64,000 bases of DNA, taken from the NCBI GenBank assembly GCA_026415675.1, contig JAOAGQ010000043.1, positions 1-64,000 on the forward strand, read 5' to 3'. The position numbers and the translations under genes were made by a program. Positions 9,652-18,043 of this stretch are shown here, piece after piece. This DNA comes from Syntrophorhabdaceae bacterium (GTDB lineage: Bacteria; Desulfobacterota; Syntrophorhabdia; Syntrophorhabdales; Syntrophorhabdaceae). A model generated the notes under the pieces. That model worked only from the letters and a program-made list of their open reading frames with translations. It made no database searches and had not been told where the DNA came from. Positions within the stretch are counted from its first letter, which is position 1. Each line of letters begins with the position of its first letter.

Positions 9652-11244
9652 CTATACCCAGGGAGGGGGCAACACAGGCGATGTAAATTCTACCAGATAG
9701 GGGGTATCCCAGGAGATATCCTTTAACAATATTTTTTTTAGGCCCTCCAAGGTTTTCGTCCTTTTCGCCTTAATTCCGAAGGAAGAGGCGAGCCTTAAAA
9801 AGTCAGGGTTATTAAGTAACATGGTGCCCTTCATACCGTATCGCCTTGTCATTGCATCCTCAAGGATACCGTATCCTCCGTTGTTGTGGACGATGATAAC
9901 AACGGGGATATCGTACTTTATGATCGTTGATAATTCAGATACCGTAGGGAGGATTCCGCCATCACCAACGATACAGAGACATGGTCTACTCCTCATCCCT
10001 ATCTTTGCCCCTATGGCCACAGGCAAGGCACAGAAAACAGGGGAGATACCCCTCGGCATTATGAATGCATTCTGTTCATATACGGGAAAATAGTATTCTG
10101 CCCAGTAGGAAGGATAGTTCAACTCACATACCAGCATGGTCTCATCCGGAATCACATCCCTTATGGTTTTTACCATTCTATAACCTATGTGTTCTCTGCC
10201 CAACCTATTTAACTCCCTTTCATACCTTTTTTTAAGATAGATTAAATCCCATTCAAAGTTCTTATCTTCAAAAACCCCACTTAAACCTTTCATCAAGGAA
10301 TCGATATCCCCTGTTATCTTAAGGGAGGCCCTATAGTTTTTATCCATCCATCTCTCATCGAAGTCTATATGGACAAGCTCTTTTAGTCTTACCCCCCTCC
10401 TTACCGCATCCGCCTCCCTCAATCTCGTCCCGATCGCCAGTATCAGATCAGAAAGTTCTACCATCTCCCGGACGACCCCTCTCTGCATGATATTACCGAA
10501 GGCATAAATCGCATCTTCCCTTACCACCCCTTTGCCGTCTGTCGTCGTAAGAAAAGGTATAGAGGATCTAAGGCATATCTTTTCTATTAAAACCCTCCCC
10601 TCACGGGACATAAGCCCCCTCCCCCCTATAATAAGGGGCCTTTTTTTCCGGAATAAAATCTTTTCAAGGGTACTCTCCCCGTCTTTCTTCTCTTCTATAA
10701 TCGCCTGATCCCTCCTGTGTTCAAGGATATCCGTGGTATTAGAGATTTCCCTTTCAAGAAAAGGGTGAGGGATTGAGACCAAAACAGGGCCTTTTCTGCC
10801 CCCTTTTGCTTTATCGTATGCCTGGTTAAGGACAGATAAGGTTTTTTCAGGGTCTGTTACGGTAAAGGTGCTCTTCGTGATACCTCTGAACATCCCTTCA
10901 GGTTCTGAAAGCTCGTGGAGGGTGCCTCTTCCGGTTTTTTCTACCCCTGTGTCGATGTGTATTATCACAAGGGGGATATCGTCGTTATAAGCCTCCATAC
11001 ATACCGTTACAACATTACCCAGCCCTGGCCCCGGAGTTACTATGATCGTGCCGGTCTTCCCTGTGGACCTTGCGTATCCGTCGGCCATAAATCCTGCCCC
11101 AGACTCGTGTCTACCCATATAAACATTGATATTTTCAAAAGATAGGGCTTCTATGAGAGGAAGGGTGTGAATACCTGGCAGATGGAAAATATCGTTAACC
11201 CTTTTTTCCTTAAAAAACTCGATTATCCCTGTTTTTACAAGCAT
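9652..11244 (-). CDS. ThDP-dependent enzyme, acetolactate synthase-like
   Basis: A 530-residue thiamine diphosphate enzyme with the three-domain layout of the ALS/POX/decarboxylase family. The N-terminal Pyr domain has the activating Glu in GRHESGAGFMADGYAR. The central domain contains RPLIIGGRGLMSREGR. The C-terminal PP domain has the GDGG...NNGGYG cofactor motif (about residues 428-460). No regulatory subunit follows, and the protein is more diverged than biosynthetic IlvB, so I do not call it acetolactate synthase. A 2-oxoacid decarboxylase (for example of the guanidino-oxopentanoate type) is possible given the divergent arginine/polyamine genes, but this is a guess. No clear ribosome site precedes the ATG. 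Confidence 0.8.
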   Translation of the reverse strand: MLVKTGIIEFFKEKRVNDIFHLPGIHTLPLIEALSFENINVYMGRHESGAGFMADGYARSTGKTGTIIVTPGPGLGNVVTVCMEAYNDDIPLVIIHIDTGVEKTGRGTLHELSEPEGMFRGITKSTFTVTDPEKTLSVLNQAYDKAKGGRKGPVLVSIPHPFLEREISNTTDILEHRRDQAIIEEKKDGESTLEKILFRKKRPLIIGGRGLMSREGRVLIEKICLRSSIPFLTTTDGKGVVREDAIYAFGNIMQRGVVREMVELSDLILAIGTRLREADAVRRGVRLKELVHIDFDERWMDKNYRASLKITGDIDSLMKGLSGVFEDKNFEWDLIYLKKRYERELNRLGREHIGYRMVKTIRDVIPDETMLVCELNYPSYWAEYYFPVYEQNAFIMPRGISPVFCALPVAIGAKIGMRSRPCLCIVGDGGILPTVSELSTIIKYDIPVVIIVHNNGGYGILEDAMTRRYGMKGTMLLNNPDFLRLASSFGIKAKRTKTLEGLKKILLKDISWDTPYLVEFTSPVLPPPWV

Positions 11245-11302
11245 ATAGACACAATTTCACTGAGTTTAACATACTAATCATAAAAGTTAAATAAAATATT
11301 AC

Positions 11303-11331
11303 TTGACAAAAACAAAAATTATTTGTTTAAT
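11303..11331 (+). promoter_or_regulatory. Promoter with inverted repeat upstream of XRE-cupin gene
   Basis: TTGACA (11303-11308), a 17-nt spacer and TTTAAT (11326-11331). An inverted repeat ATTATT-N5-AATAAT (11318-11334) overlaps the -10 box and could be an operator for the regulator it drives or for the divergent ThDP gene. The AT-rich 123-nt gap between the two genes holds nothing else I can identify. Confidence 0.55.
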
Positions 11332-11367
11332 AATGTAAACTTTTAATTAGCTTATATTGTTATTATT

Positions 11368-11919
11368 ATGAATATCGATGGTACAAGTATAGGTGAACGG
11401 ATAAAGATGTTAAGGCAGGCCAAATCTCTGACCCAGGAAGAGCTCGCAGTGAGGGCAGGTCTGACGAAGGGGTTCATTTCCCAGGTGGAACGGAACCTCA
11501 CATCCCTCTCTGTGGAGAGCCTGATCGGCATTCTCGATGCCCTTGACGAAAAACCGTCCACATTCTTCAGCGGTGGTTTTGAAGAGAAGATAGTGTTCAA
11601 ACAGAAGGACAGGGTCGACTTAGAACATGAAGGGGTGAAGATATTCCAGATTTTAGTACCAGCTGCCCAGAACAGGCAGATGGATCCAGCCCTACTTGAA
11701 CTTGATGTGAATGAAAAGACACAAGAAGATGGGCCCCATGAGGGTGAAGAATTTGGTTATGTTCTCTCCGGTAGCATTGAGCTCGTCTTCGGTGGAAAAT
11801 CATACAAGTTGAAAAAGGGTGAGTGTTTTTATTTCAAGGCATCAAAGAAACATTATATAGCAAACAGGAGAAATAGTAAGGCATGCGTCTTATGGGTATC
11901 TTCGCCTCCCAATTTTTAA
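11368..11919 (+). CDS. XRE-cupin transcriptional regulator
   Basis: A 183-residue regulator with an XRE helix-turn-helix (residues 8-63, IGERIKMLRQAKSLTQEELA then GLTKGFISQVER) joined to a C-terminal cupin_2 domain (about 105-178, HEGEEFGYVLSGSIEL and KKGECFYFKA). Regulators with this architecture, such as PuuR of E. coli, sense small metabolites through the cupin. Here it lies between a divergent ThDP enzyme and the arginine-to-spermidine genes, so control of polyamine synthesis is a reasonable inference. The ligand is not evident from sequence. No ribosome site precedes the ATG; the mRNA would have about 30 nt of leader. Confidence 0.88.
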   Translation: MNIDGTSIGERIKMLRQAKSLTQEELAVRAGLTKGFISQVERNLTSLSVESLIGILDALDEKPSTFFSGGFEEKIVFKQKDRVDLEHEGVKIFQILVPAAQNRQMDPALLELDVNEKTQEDGPHEGEEFGYVLSGSIELVFGGKSYKLKKGECFYFKASKKHYIANRRNSKACVLWVSSPPNF

Positions 11920-11966
11920 TAACCCTTATAATAGGGTATATAAAAATTATTTAAGGAGAGGCCAAA

Positions 11967-12080
11967 TTGAATATATACGGGATCCATGTACGGAAAGATT
12001 TTTATTTTCCACTTAAAAAAAACTGCAGACAAGACAGGCAGACACTAAAAAATTTGGGAGGTGGCCAAAATGATCATTAA
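11967..12080 (+). CDS. Possible 37-aa leader peptide upstream of arginine decarboxylase
   Basis: A short frame starts at TTG 11967, six nt after AAGGAGAGG, and runs 37 codons to TAA at 12078-12080, ending 11 nt inside the next gene in another frame. The product would be basic, with Arg at residues 9, 21 and 24 and Lys-Lys at 17-18. A good ribosome site in front of so short a frame, overlapping the start of the arginine decarboxylase, suggests a leader peptide coupled to that gene. It could also be chance, since the ribosome site may serve nothing. Confidence 0.35.
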   Translation: MNIYGIHVRKDFYFPLKKNCRQDRQTLKNLGGGQNDH

Positions 12081-12543
12081 AACACCAACGAGGTTTTTCC
12101 TTGTAAGTGGTACTTCAGAAGGTTTCTCCCATTTAAACGCCTTTGATGGCGCATTAATGGCATCCGGGGTGGGCGACACAAACCTTGTAAGGATGAGCAG
12201 CATCCTGCCCCCAGGCTGTAAAGAGATTTTACCACCCCCCACCTCACTACCCCATGGAGCCCTTGTGCCTGTCGCATACGCATCGATAGTAAGCGATGTA
12301 CCGGGAGAAGTGATTTCCGCCGCTGTGGCCATCGGTATACCTCAGGATGAAACCCTTGCCGGCCTCATAATGGAATACTCAGCAAAAGCAGACGAGCAGA
12401 CCGTGGTACAGCAGGTAAAGAAGATGGTGGAAAAGGGCATGGAGATGAGAAGGCGTGCCATAAAAGAGATAAAATCCATCTCCGCCACACACAAGGTGGT
12501 AAATATCGGGGCAGCCTTTGCAGGCGTTGTTCTGTGGGATTAA
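12070..12543 (+). CDS. pdaD: Pyruvoyl-dependent arginine decarboxylase
   Basis: Decarboxylates arginine to agmatine with a covalently bound pyruvoyl group made by self-cleavage of the chain. The 157-residue protein matches PvlArgDC: FLVSGTSEGFSHLNAFDGAL at the N-terminus, the cleavage-site Ser pair S43-S44 in LVRMSSILPPG, and the C-terminal Glu-rich helix. ATG 12070 has GGAGG 7 nt upstream, better than GTG 12061, which lies inside that site. This enzyme starts the polyamine pathway completed by the next three genes. The family is typical of archaea, chlamydiae and some anaerobes. Confidence 0.93.
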   Translation: MIIKTPTRFFLVSGTSEGFSHLNAFDGALMASGVGDTNLVRMSSILPPGCKEILPPPTSLPHGALVPVAYASIVSDVPGEVISAAVAIGIPQDETLAGLIMEYSAKADEQTVVQQVKKMVEKGMEMRRRAIKEIKSISATHKVVNIGAAFAGVVLWD

Positions 12544-12612
12544 ACCCTGTTTGAAAGCCCTTTTTAAGAACAGAGTTTTTATACTTTTCCGTACCCAATT
12601 TTACAGAAAAAA

Positions 12613-13455
12613 ATGAACGGGGTATTCCATAAAGAGTATATCGGTGCAAAATCGAACGGGGTATTACCGAGCATTATTCTCCTTGGCTGCCCCCTCGATA
12701 TCACCTCCTCCTTCAGGGGGGGTACAAAATTTGCCCCTGAGAGCATAAGGAGGGCTTCTTGGACCCTCGAGACCTATAGTCCCTACCAGAAGAGAGATTT
12801 ATCGGATATAAGATTTACCGATGTAGGGGATATTGAACTGCCCTCTGGGAATCTCCATGGTAGCCTTGAGATCATTGAGGGAACGATTAAAAAAATGGTG
12901 GAAGGCAACACCAAATTTCTCATCTTCGGGGGTGAACACTTAACCACTTATCCCATCGTAAAGGCCGTAAAAAAACACTTTCCCGATTTACAACTCGTCC
13001 ATTTTGACGCCCATTTAGACCTAAGGGATGTATACGAGGGAGAAAGACTCTCCCATGCTACAGTGATTAAAAGGGTCAAAGAACTGGGTGTAGAAAATAT
13101 ATTTCAGATCGGTATCAGATCAGGAACAAAAGAGGAATTCGAAGAGGCCCATCTTTTCGATTCCCCCTCTATGCTCAAAGAAAAACTAAAAGGTGATGTC
13201 CCCTTATACATCACCTTTGACCTCGATGTGTTTGACCCATCCCTTGCCCCGGGGGTGACAACCCCTGAACCTGGGGGACTTACCTTCAAAGAGGTGATGG
13301 AGTTTTTTTCTGTTCTGAGAGAAAAAAACATCATAGGGGGAGATATCGTTGAGCTTTCTCCTGATTACGATCCCACGTTTGTTTCATCTATATGTGCCGC
13401 TAAGGTTGCAAGGGAGATGATTATGCTTTTAACCACAAAAGGAGAGAAAGGATGA
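12613..13455 (+). CDS. speB: Agmatinase
   Basis: Hydrolyses agmatine to putrescine and urea with a binuclear Mn centre. The 280-residue ureohydrolase keeps the metal-binding motifs in order: GGEHLT, HFDAHLDLRD, a SHAT motif, and DLDVFDPSLAPGVTTPEPGG. It is called agmatinase rather than arginase because arginine decarboxylase lies directly upstream and the carboxyspermidine genes directly downstream. Its last four bases overlap the start of the next gene (ATGA), which implies coupled translation. Confidence 0.93.
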   Translation: MNGVFHKEYIGAKSNGVLPSIILLGCPLDITSSFRGGTKFAPESIRRASWTLETYSPYQKRDLSDIRFTDVGDIELPSGNLHGSLEIIEGTIKKMVEGNTKFLIFGGEHLTTYPIVKAVKKHFPDLQLVHFDAHLDLRDVYEGERLSHATVIKRVKELGVENIFQIGIRSGTKEEFEEAHLFDSPSMLKEKLKGDVPLYITFDLDVFDPSLAPGVTTPEPGGLTFKEVMEFFSVLREKNIIGGDIVELSPDYDPTFVSSICAAKVAREMIMLLTTKGEKG

Positions 13456-14690
13456 CAAGACAAAAAAAGCAGGGAAGGATCATGATCATAGGGGCAGGGG
13501 GGGTGGCAAGGGTTGCAGCCCATAAGTGTGCCCAGGTGCCTGATGTCTTTCAACATATAATGGTTGCGAGCAGGACGATTTCAAAGTGCGAGTCCATAAA
13601 GGACGATATAGAAAAGAGGTACGGGAGAAAGATAGAAGTGGCCCAGGTGGATGCCGATTGTGTGCCTGAACTCGTAAGTCTTATAGAAAAGTTCAGGCCA
13701 GATATAGTCTTAAACCTCGCCCTACCCTATCAGGACCTACATATAATGGATGCTTGCCTTGCTACAGGGGTAGATTACATCGATACGGCAAACTATGAAC
13801 CCCCCGATGAAGCCCACTTTGAATATAGCTGGCAGTGGGCTTATAATGAACGATTTAAAGAAAAAGGTATCATGGCGGTACTGGGTTCGGGCTTTGATCC
13901 CGGGGTCACAAACGTATTTACCGCTTATGGTCAGAAACATATTTTCGATGAGATCAACTACCTCGACATACTCGACTGTAACGCCGGTGCCCACGGCCAT
14001 CCCTTCGCAACGAACTTCAACCCCGAGATAAACATAAGGGAGGTAACCCAGGTCGTTCGTCACTGGAGGGAAGGGGTATGGGTGGAGACACCTCCAATCA
14101 TAGAAGAAGGGTGCGTCCATTTCACCTTTGATTATCCTGTAGTGGGACCAAAGGAGAGCTATTTACTATACCATGAAGAACTCGAATCTCTCGTGCTGAA
14201 CATAAAGGGTATAAAAAGGGCAAGGTTCTGGATGACCTTCTCGGATAATTATCTCAACCATTTGAGGGTCTTAAAAAATGTTGGGATGACGAGGATCGAT
14301 GAGGTGGAATACGAAGGTCACAAGATAGTCCCTATAAAATTTTTAAAGGCCTTACTCCCCGAACCTTCTTCCTTAGGGGTAAGATATAAAGGAAAGACGG
14401 TGATAGGGAATGTAATGACAGGTAAAAAGGACGGTAAAATCATAACAAAATACATATATAACGTCTGTGACCACGAAGAGGCGTATAAAGAGACAGGTAC
14501 CCAGGCGATAGCATATACAACAGGTGTCCCTGCCATGATAGGGGCTATGCTCGTGATGACAGGGGTATGGGATGAACCTGGGGTATACAACATAGAGCAA
14601 CTCGACCCCGATCAATTCATGGATGCCTTAAATACTTACGGGCTCCCCTGGCAGGTGGTAGAACATAAACCATTGCCCGACCATTTTTAG
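13452..14690 (+). CDS. Carboxy(nor)spermidine dehydrogenase
   Basis: A 412-residue saccharopine-dehydrogenase-fold enzyme. Carboxyspermidine dehydrogenase condenses aspartate semialdehyde with putrescine (or diaminopropane) and reduces the Schiff base with NADPH, giving carboxyspermidine (or carboxynorspermidine). Seen: the Rossmann motif IMIIGAGGVARVAAHKCA, the family motif YIDTANYE, GSGFDPGVTNVF, and NAGAHGHPFATNFNPEINIRE. It sits between agmatinase and the decarboxylase NspC, so putrescine is the likely amine and spermidine the end product. Distinguished from lysine-pathway homologues mainly by this context. Confidence 0.92.
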   Translation: MTRQKKQGRIMIIGAGGVARVAAHKCAQVPDVFQHIMVASRTISKCESIKDDIEKRYGRKIEVAQVDADCVPELVSLIEKFRPDIVLNLALPYQDLHIMDACLATGVDYIDTANYEPPDEAHFEYSWQWAYNERFKEKGIMAVLGSGFDPGVTNVFTAYGQKHIFDEINYLDILDCNAGAHGHPFATNFNPEINIREVTQVVRHWREGVWVETPPIIEEGCVHFTFDYPVVGPKESYLLYHEELESLVLNIKGIKRARFWMTFSDNYLNHLRVLKNVGMTRIDEVEYEGHKIVPIKFLKALLPEPSSLGVRYKGKTVIGNVMTGKKDGKIITKYIYNVCDHEEAYKETGTQAIAYTTGVPAMIGAMLVMTGVWDEPGVYNIEQLDPDQFMDALNTYGLPWQVVEHKPLPDHF

Positions 14691-14722
14691 AAATAGAATC
14701 TAAATACGACCGGGTTACAGAA

Positions 14723-16018
14723 ATGCTCGAGGGCGACACAATAGAAAAATACCACTTATTACCTGATAAAAAGAGAAAAAGGTTACTGGCCAACCTCGAT
14801 GAGAACGATTTAATATCCCTGACAGGGGCATTGCAGGACTTAAAAAAGGAAGTATTCAAAAGAAAAGAGGATGTCTTTTTGAATCTCCCCTATGATGAAA
14901 TCCCGACCCCGGCCTATCTCATAGATGAGACCTTGATTGAGGAGAACATGAAGCTCCTTAAGTATGTAAAGGATAGAACGGGGTGTAAAATACTCCATGC
15001 CTTAAAGGCCTATGCAACCTCTGCAACGTTCCCGTTGATGAGAAGGTATCTCGATGGGGTATGCGCAAGCGGTCTTAACGAGGCAAGACTTGGTTTTGAA
15101 AAATTCAAAAAAGAGGTACATACCTTTGCGGCGGCCTACAGGGAAGATGAGATAAAGGGGGTGATTAAGTATTCGGATACCATCATATTCAACTCTTTTT
15201 ATCAGCTCGAAAGATATGGAAGATGGGCAAAGGAGGAAGGCCTTTCTATAGGCCTCAGGGTGAACCCTGGATATTCTGAGGTCGAAAATCCCATGTATAA
15301 TCCCTGCGGAAACACCTCACGGCTCGGGATTATCCATACGGTCTTCGATTCCCATTATGAGAGTTACAGTCATCTCGTCGATGGCCTCCATTTTCATGCC
15401 CTGTGTCAACAAAATTCAGATGTCCTCGAAAGGGTACTCGATGCCTTTGAGGGGTTATTCGGAAAGTACCTCCGGGGATTAAAGTGGATTAACTTTGGGG
15501 GAGGGCACCATATAACCAGGGATGGGTATGACATTGAACGTCTCATAGGTCTTATAAACCGTTTCAAAAAGAAATATGGGGTTACCATATATTTAGAACC
15601 AGGAGAGGCGAGTGTTTTAAATGCCGGTGTTCTCGTATCTACGGTCCTCGACATCGTTAAGAATAAGGAGGAGATCGCCATAATAGACGCCTCTGCCGAG
15701 GCGCATATGCCCGATGTGCTCCTTATGCCATATAGACCCCATATTATAGGGTCTGATATGCCCTATGTGAAAAAGTATACGTATGTGATAGGGGGCCCCA
15801 GTTGTCTTGCCGGGGATACGGTAGGGACATACTCCTTTGACAGACCACTAAAAATAGGCGATAGGGTTGTTTTTACGGATATGGCCCTATACAGCATTGT
15901 GAAGAACACAACCTTTAACGGGATTAACCTACCCTCCATATTGGTTTTGGGGAAAGATGGAAGCATCAGGGTTACAAAAAAGTTCGGATATAAAGATTAC
16001 AAAAATAGGTTATCATAA
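14723..16018 (+). CDS. nspC: Carboxy(nor)spermidine decarboxylase with N-terminal extension
   Basis: A PLP fold-III decarboxylase that turns carboxyspermidine into spermidine. The conserved body begins near residue 58 with IPTPAYLIDETLIEENM and includes the PLP lysine in ILHALKAYA, GLHFHALCQQ, INFGGGHHIT, LEPGEA and the active-site Cys in GGPSCLAGD. About 57 residues precede the usual NspC start and form a charged helical segment. The protein is therefore longer (431) than typical family members (roughly 370-400). An internal start closer to the conserved body cannot be excluded, but no good ribosome site is seen there. Confidence 0.9.
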   Translation: MLEGDTIEKYHLLPDKKRKRLLANLDENDLISLTGALQDLKKEVFKRKEDVFLNLPYDEIPTPAYLIDETLIEENMKLLKYVKDRTGCKILHALKAYATSATFPLMRRYLDGVCASGLNEARLGFEKFKKEVHTFAAAYREDEIKGVIKYSDTIIFNSFYQLERYGRWAKEEGLSIGLRVNPGYSEVENPMYNPCGNTSRLGIIHTVFDSHYESYSHLVDGLHFHALCQQNSDVLERVLDAFEGLFGKYLRGLKWINFGGGHHITRDGYDIERLIGLINRFKKKYGVTIYLEPGEASVLNAGVLVSTVLDIVKNKEEIAIIDASAEAHMPDVLLMPYRPHIIGSDMPYVKKYTYVIGGPSCLAGDTVGTYSFDRPLKIGDRVVFTDMALYSIVKNTTFNGINLPSILVLGKDGSIRVTKKFGYKDYKNRLS

Positions 16019-16068
16019 AGGTAAAAAGGTTTGGTGTAACAAGGGATATACTCAAAAGAGGTGAGACT

Positions 16069-16842
16069 ATGGAACCAGTAAAAATCATGCCGTGTCTTGA
16101 CATTAAAAACGGTAAGGTGGTTAAAGGGGTGAATTTTGTCGATATCAGGGATGCGGGGGATCCCGTAGAGAATGCCATATACTATGAGAAAGAAGGGGCC
16201 GATGAACTCGCCTTCCTCGATATTGCGGCAACATTAGAGAATAGAAAGACCCGACTCGACTGGGTAAACCAGGTTGCCTCTGTAATCAAAATACCCCTGA
16301 CCGTTGGAGGGGGGATCTCAACCCTCGACGATATAGAGCTTACATTAAAGGCAGGGGCAACAAAAATCTCCATAAATACGGCCGCAGTATATAACCCTGA
16401 ACTGATAAGAGAGGCGGCAAGGATCTTCGGCTCCGAGAGGGTTACCGTTGCCATAGATGTGAGGAGAAATAAAGGGTTTCGTTCGGGTTTCGAGGTGGTT
16501 GTGTCAGGGGGTACAAAACCGGTAGGTAAAGATGCAATTGAATGGGCAAAAACATGTGAGGACCTGGGGGCAGGGGTTTTGCTACCAACGAGTATGGATG
16601 GGGATGGAACCCTAAAGGGCTACGACCTTGAGCTTTTAAGTGCGATAACAGGAACGGTAACAATCCCGGTGGTTGCCTCAGGAGGGGCCGGCACCCTCGA
16701 ACATTTTTATGATGGGGCAGTAAAAGGAAAGGCCCAGATACTTCTCGCGGCATCCGTCTTCCATTTTAGGACATTCACGGTCAGGCAAGTAAAGGAGTAT
16801 TTAAAGGTCAGAGGGGTAAATGTTAGGATAGAGGAACAGTGA
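16069..16842 (+). CDS. hisF: Imidazole glycerol phosphate synthase, cyclase subunit
   Basis: The HisF barrel subunit of IGP synthase, which uses ammonia from the HisH glutaminase to close the imidazole ring in histidine synthesis. The 257-residue TIM barrel has both catalytic Asp residues (IMPCLDIKNGKVVKG and VTVAIDVRR), the phosphate sites TVGGGI and VASGGAGT, and the loop PTSMDGDGT. No hisH or other his gene is nearby, and it follows polyamine genes. Its stop overlaps the GTG of the SfsA fusion gene (GTGA). The preceding gap has GAGGTGAG as ribosome site. Confidence 0.95.
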   Translation: MEPVKIMPCLDIKNGKVVKGVNFVDIRDAGDPVENAIYYEKEGADELAFLDIAATLENRKTRLDWVNQVASVIKIPLTVGGGISTLDDIELTLKAGATKISINTAAVYNPELIREAARIFGSERVTVAIDVRRNKGFRSGFEVVVSGGTKPVGKDAIEWAKTCEDLGAGVLLPTSMDGDGTLKGYDLELLSAITGTVTIPVVASGGAGTLEHFYDGAVKGKAQILLAASVFHFRTFTVRQVKEYLKVRGVNVRIEEQ

Positions 16843-17969
16843 ACATAAAACCCTTTGAGGGATTCGAAAAGGCGGTATTTAAAAAAAGACTCAACAGATT
16901 CCTTGTAGAATCCGATATAAACGGAAAAACCATTTTAGCCCATCTTCCCAATCCTGGAAGGCTATGGAATCTGCTAAACGACGGAAGCTCACTATTTGTC
17001 ATAAAGGATGAGAAAAGAGATGGCAGGGGCACTATATACACCGCAATCGCTGCGGTAAAGGATGGAAGGCCTGTACTATTACATACCCATTATACAAACA
17101 CCATTGTTGAAAGGCTCATTGAAAACAAAGAGATACCGGGGTTTGAAGGGTACACCGTAGAAAAAAGAGAGGTTACGATGGGGAATAGCCGGTTTGATTT
17201 CATGCTTAGAGAGAGAAAGGGAAACAAAAGGATGCTCCTCGAGGTAAAGTCGTGTACCCTTTTCCATAACGGTGTGGCCCTTTTCCCCGATGCGGTCACA
17301 GAAAGGGGGAAAAAGCACTTAATAGAGCTTGCCTTATCTTCTTACCCGGGGTCAGTCTTCTTCGTTGTACACTCCCCTTCTGTAGACTATTTTCTTCCTG
17401 AATACCATGTGGATCCTGAATTTTCTGAAACCCTTTACTCCCTAAAGGATTCTATTTCGATCAGGGCCTTTGCCCTTCCCTGGACTGACGAACTCTCACT
17501 TTCGGGAACGATAAAACCCCTTTCCATCCCATGGCATGTATATGAAAGAGAAAAAAGAGATGGGGGAGGCTATATCCTCATATTGTATCTCCCCGAAGAC
17601 ACCATAATAAAGATAGGGGCCCTCGGTGATCTCTTCTTCAAAAGGGGTTACTATGTATATGTGGGTTCTGCCGTAAAAAACCTCACATCGAGGATCGTAA
17701 GGCACAAGAAGAAACATAAGAGACTCTTCTGGCATATAGACTACTTAAGAGAGAAGGCAGAACTGATCCACGCTATCCCTGTACGTTCGTCAAGAAGGAT
17801 AGAATGCGATATGGCCCATTCGTTGTTTGCCGTTATCCACAACACCATAGCCGGTTTCGGTGTCTCCGATTGTAAATGCCCCTCCCACCTGTTCTACATG
17901 GAACAAAATCCTGTCTATACGAGAAACTTTACCGATATCCTTTTTGATTACAGGACCCCCTCTATTTAA
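16839..17969 (+). CDS. sfsA: SfsA nuclease-like protein fused to a DUF123 domain
   Basis: A 376-residue two-domain protein. Residues 1-235 are SfsA, first known as sugar fermentation stimulation protein and related to restriction-type nucleases (signatures HLPNPGRLWNLL, RFDFMLRE, LLEVKSCTL, FPDAVTERGKKHL). Residues about 245-350 are a DUF123 domain of the GIY-YIG nuclease group (GYYVYVGSAVKNLTSRIVRH, HWHIDYL-like, then CKCPSHLFY). A fused pair of nuclease-like folds suggests nucleic-acid processing, but neither domain has a firmly established substrate. GTG start overlapping the hisF stop. Confidence 0.88.
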   Translation: MNIKPFEGFEKAVFKKRLNRFLVESDINGKTILAHLPNPGRLWNLLNDGSSLFVIKDEKRDGRGTIYTAIAAVKDGRPVLLHTHYTNTIVERLIENKEIPGFEGYTVEKREVTMGNSRFDFMLRERKGNKRMLLEVKSCTLFHNGVALFPDAVTERGKKHLIELALSSYPGSVFFVVHSPSVDYFLPEYHVDPEFSETLYSLKDSISIRAFALPWTDELSLSGTIKPLSIPWHVYEREKRDGGGYILILYLPEDTIIKIGALGDLFFKRGYYVYVGSAVKNLTSRIVRHKKKHKRLFWHIDYLREKAELIHAIPVRSSRRIECDMAHSLFAVIHNTIAGFGVSDCKCPSHLFYMEQNPVYTRNFTDILFDYRTPSI

Positions 17970-18006
17970 ACCCCATTCGATTCTTTCTTGTAAGCATTAA
18001 TTATCA

Positions 18007-18036
18007 TTGACTATTTGTAAGATTATCTGTTATCTT
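18007..18036 (+). promoter_or_regulatory. Extended -10 promoter for ffh
   Basis: TTGACT (18007-18012), an 18-nt spacer and TATCTT (18031-18036), preceded by TGT as in an extended -10 element. The ffh ATG begins 7 nt after the -10 box, just where transcription should start, and no ribosome site exists. A leaderless mRNA is predicted. Confidence 0.6.
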
Positions 18037-18043
18037 AATAGCT

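Noticed and set aside
12544-12612. Attenuator between arginine decarboxylase and agmatinase
   Set aside because: The arms (aaccctgtt / aacagagtt) contain a mismatch and a 16-nt or longer loop; too weak to claim.
16069-16842. HisF as a divergent paralog with a new function
   Set aside because: Both catalytic Asp and the phosphate sites are intact; isolation from other his genes is common.
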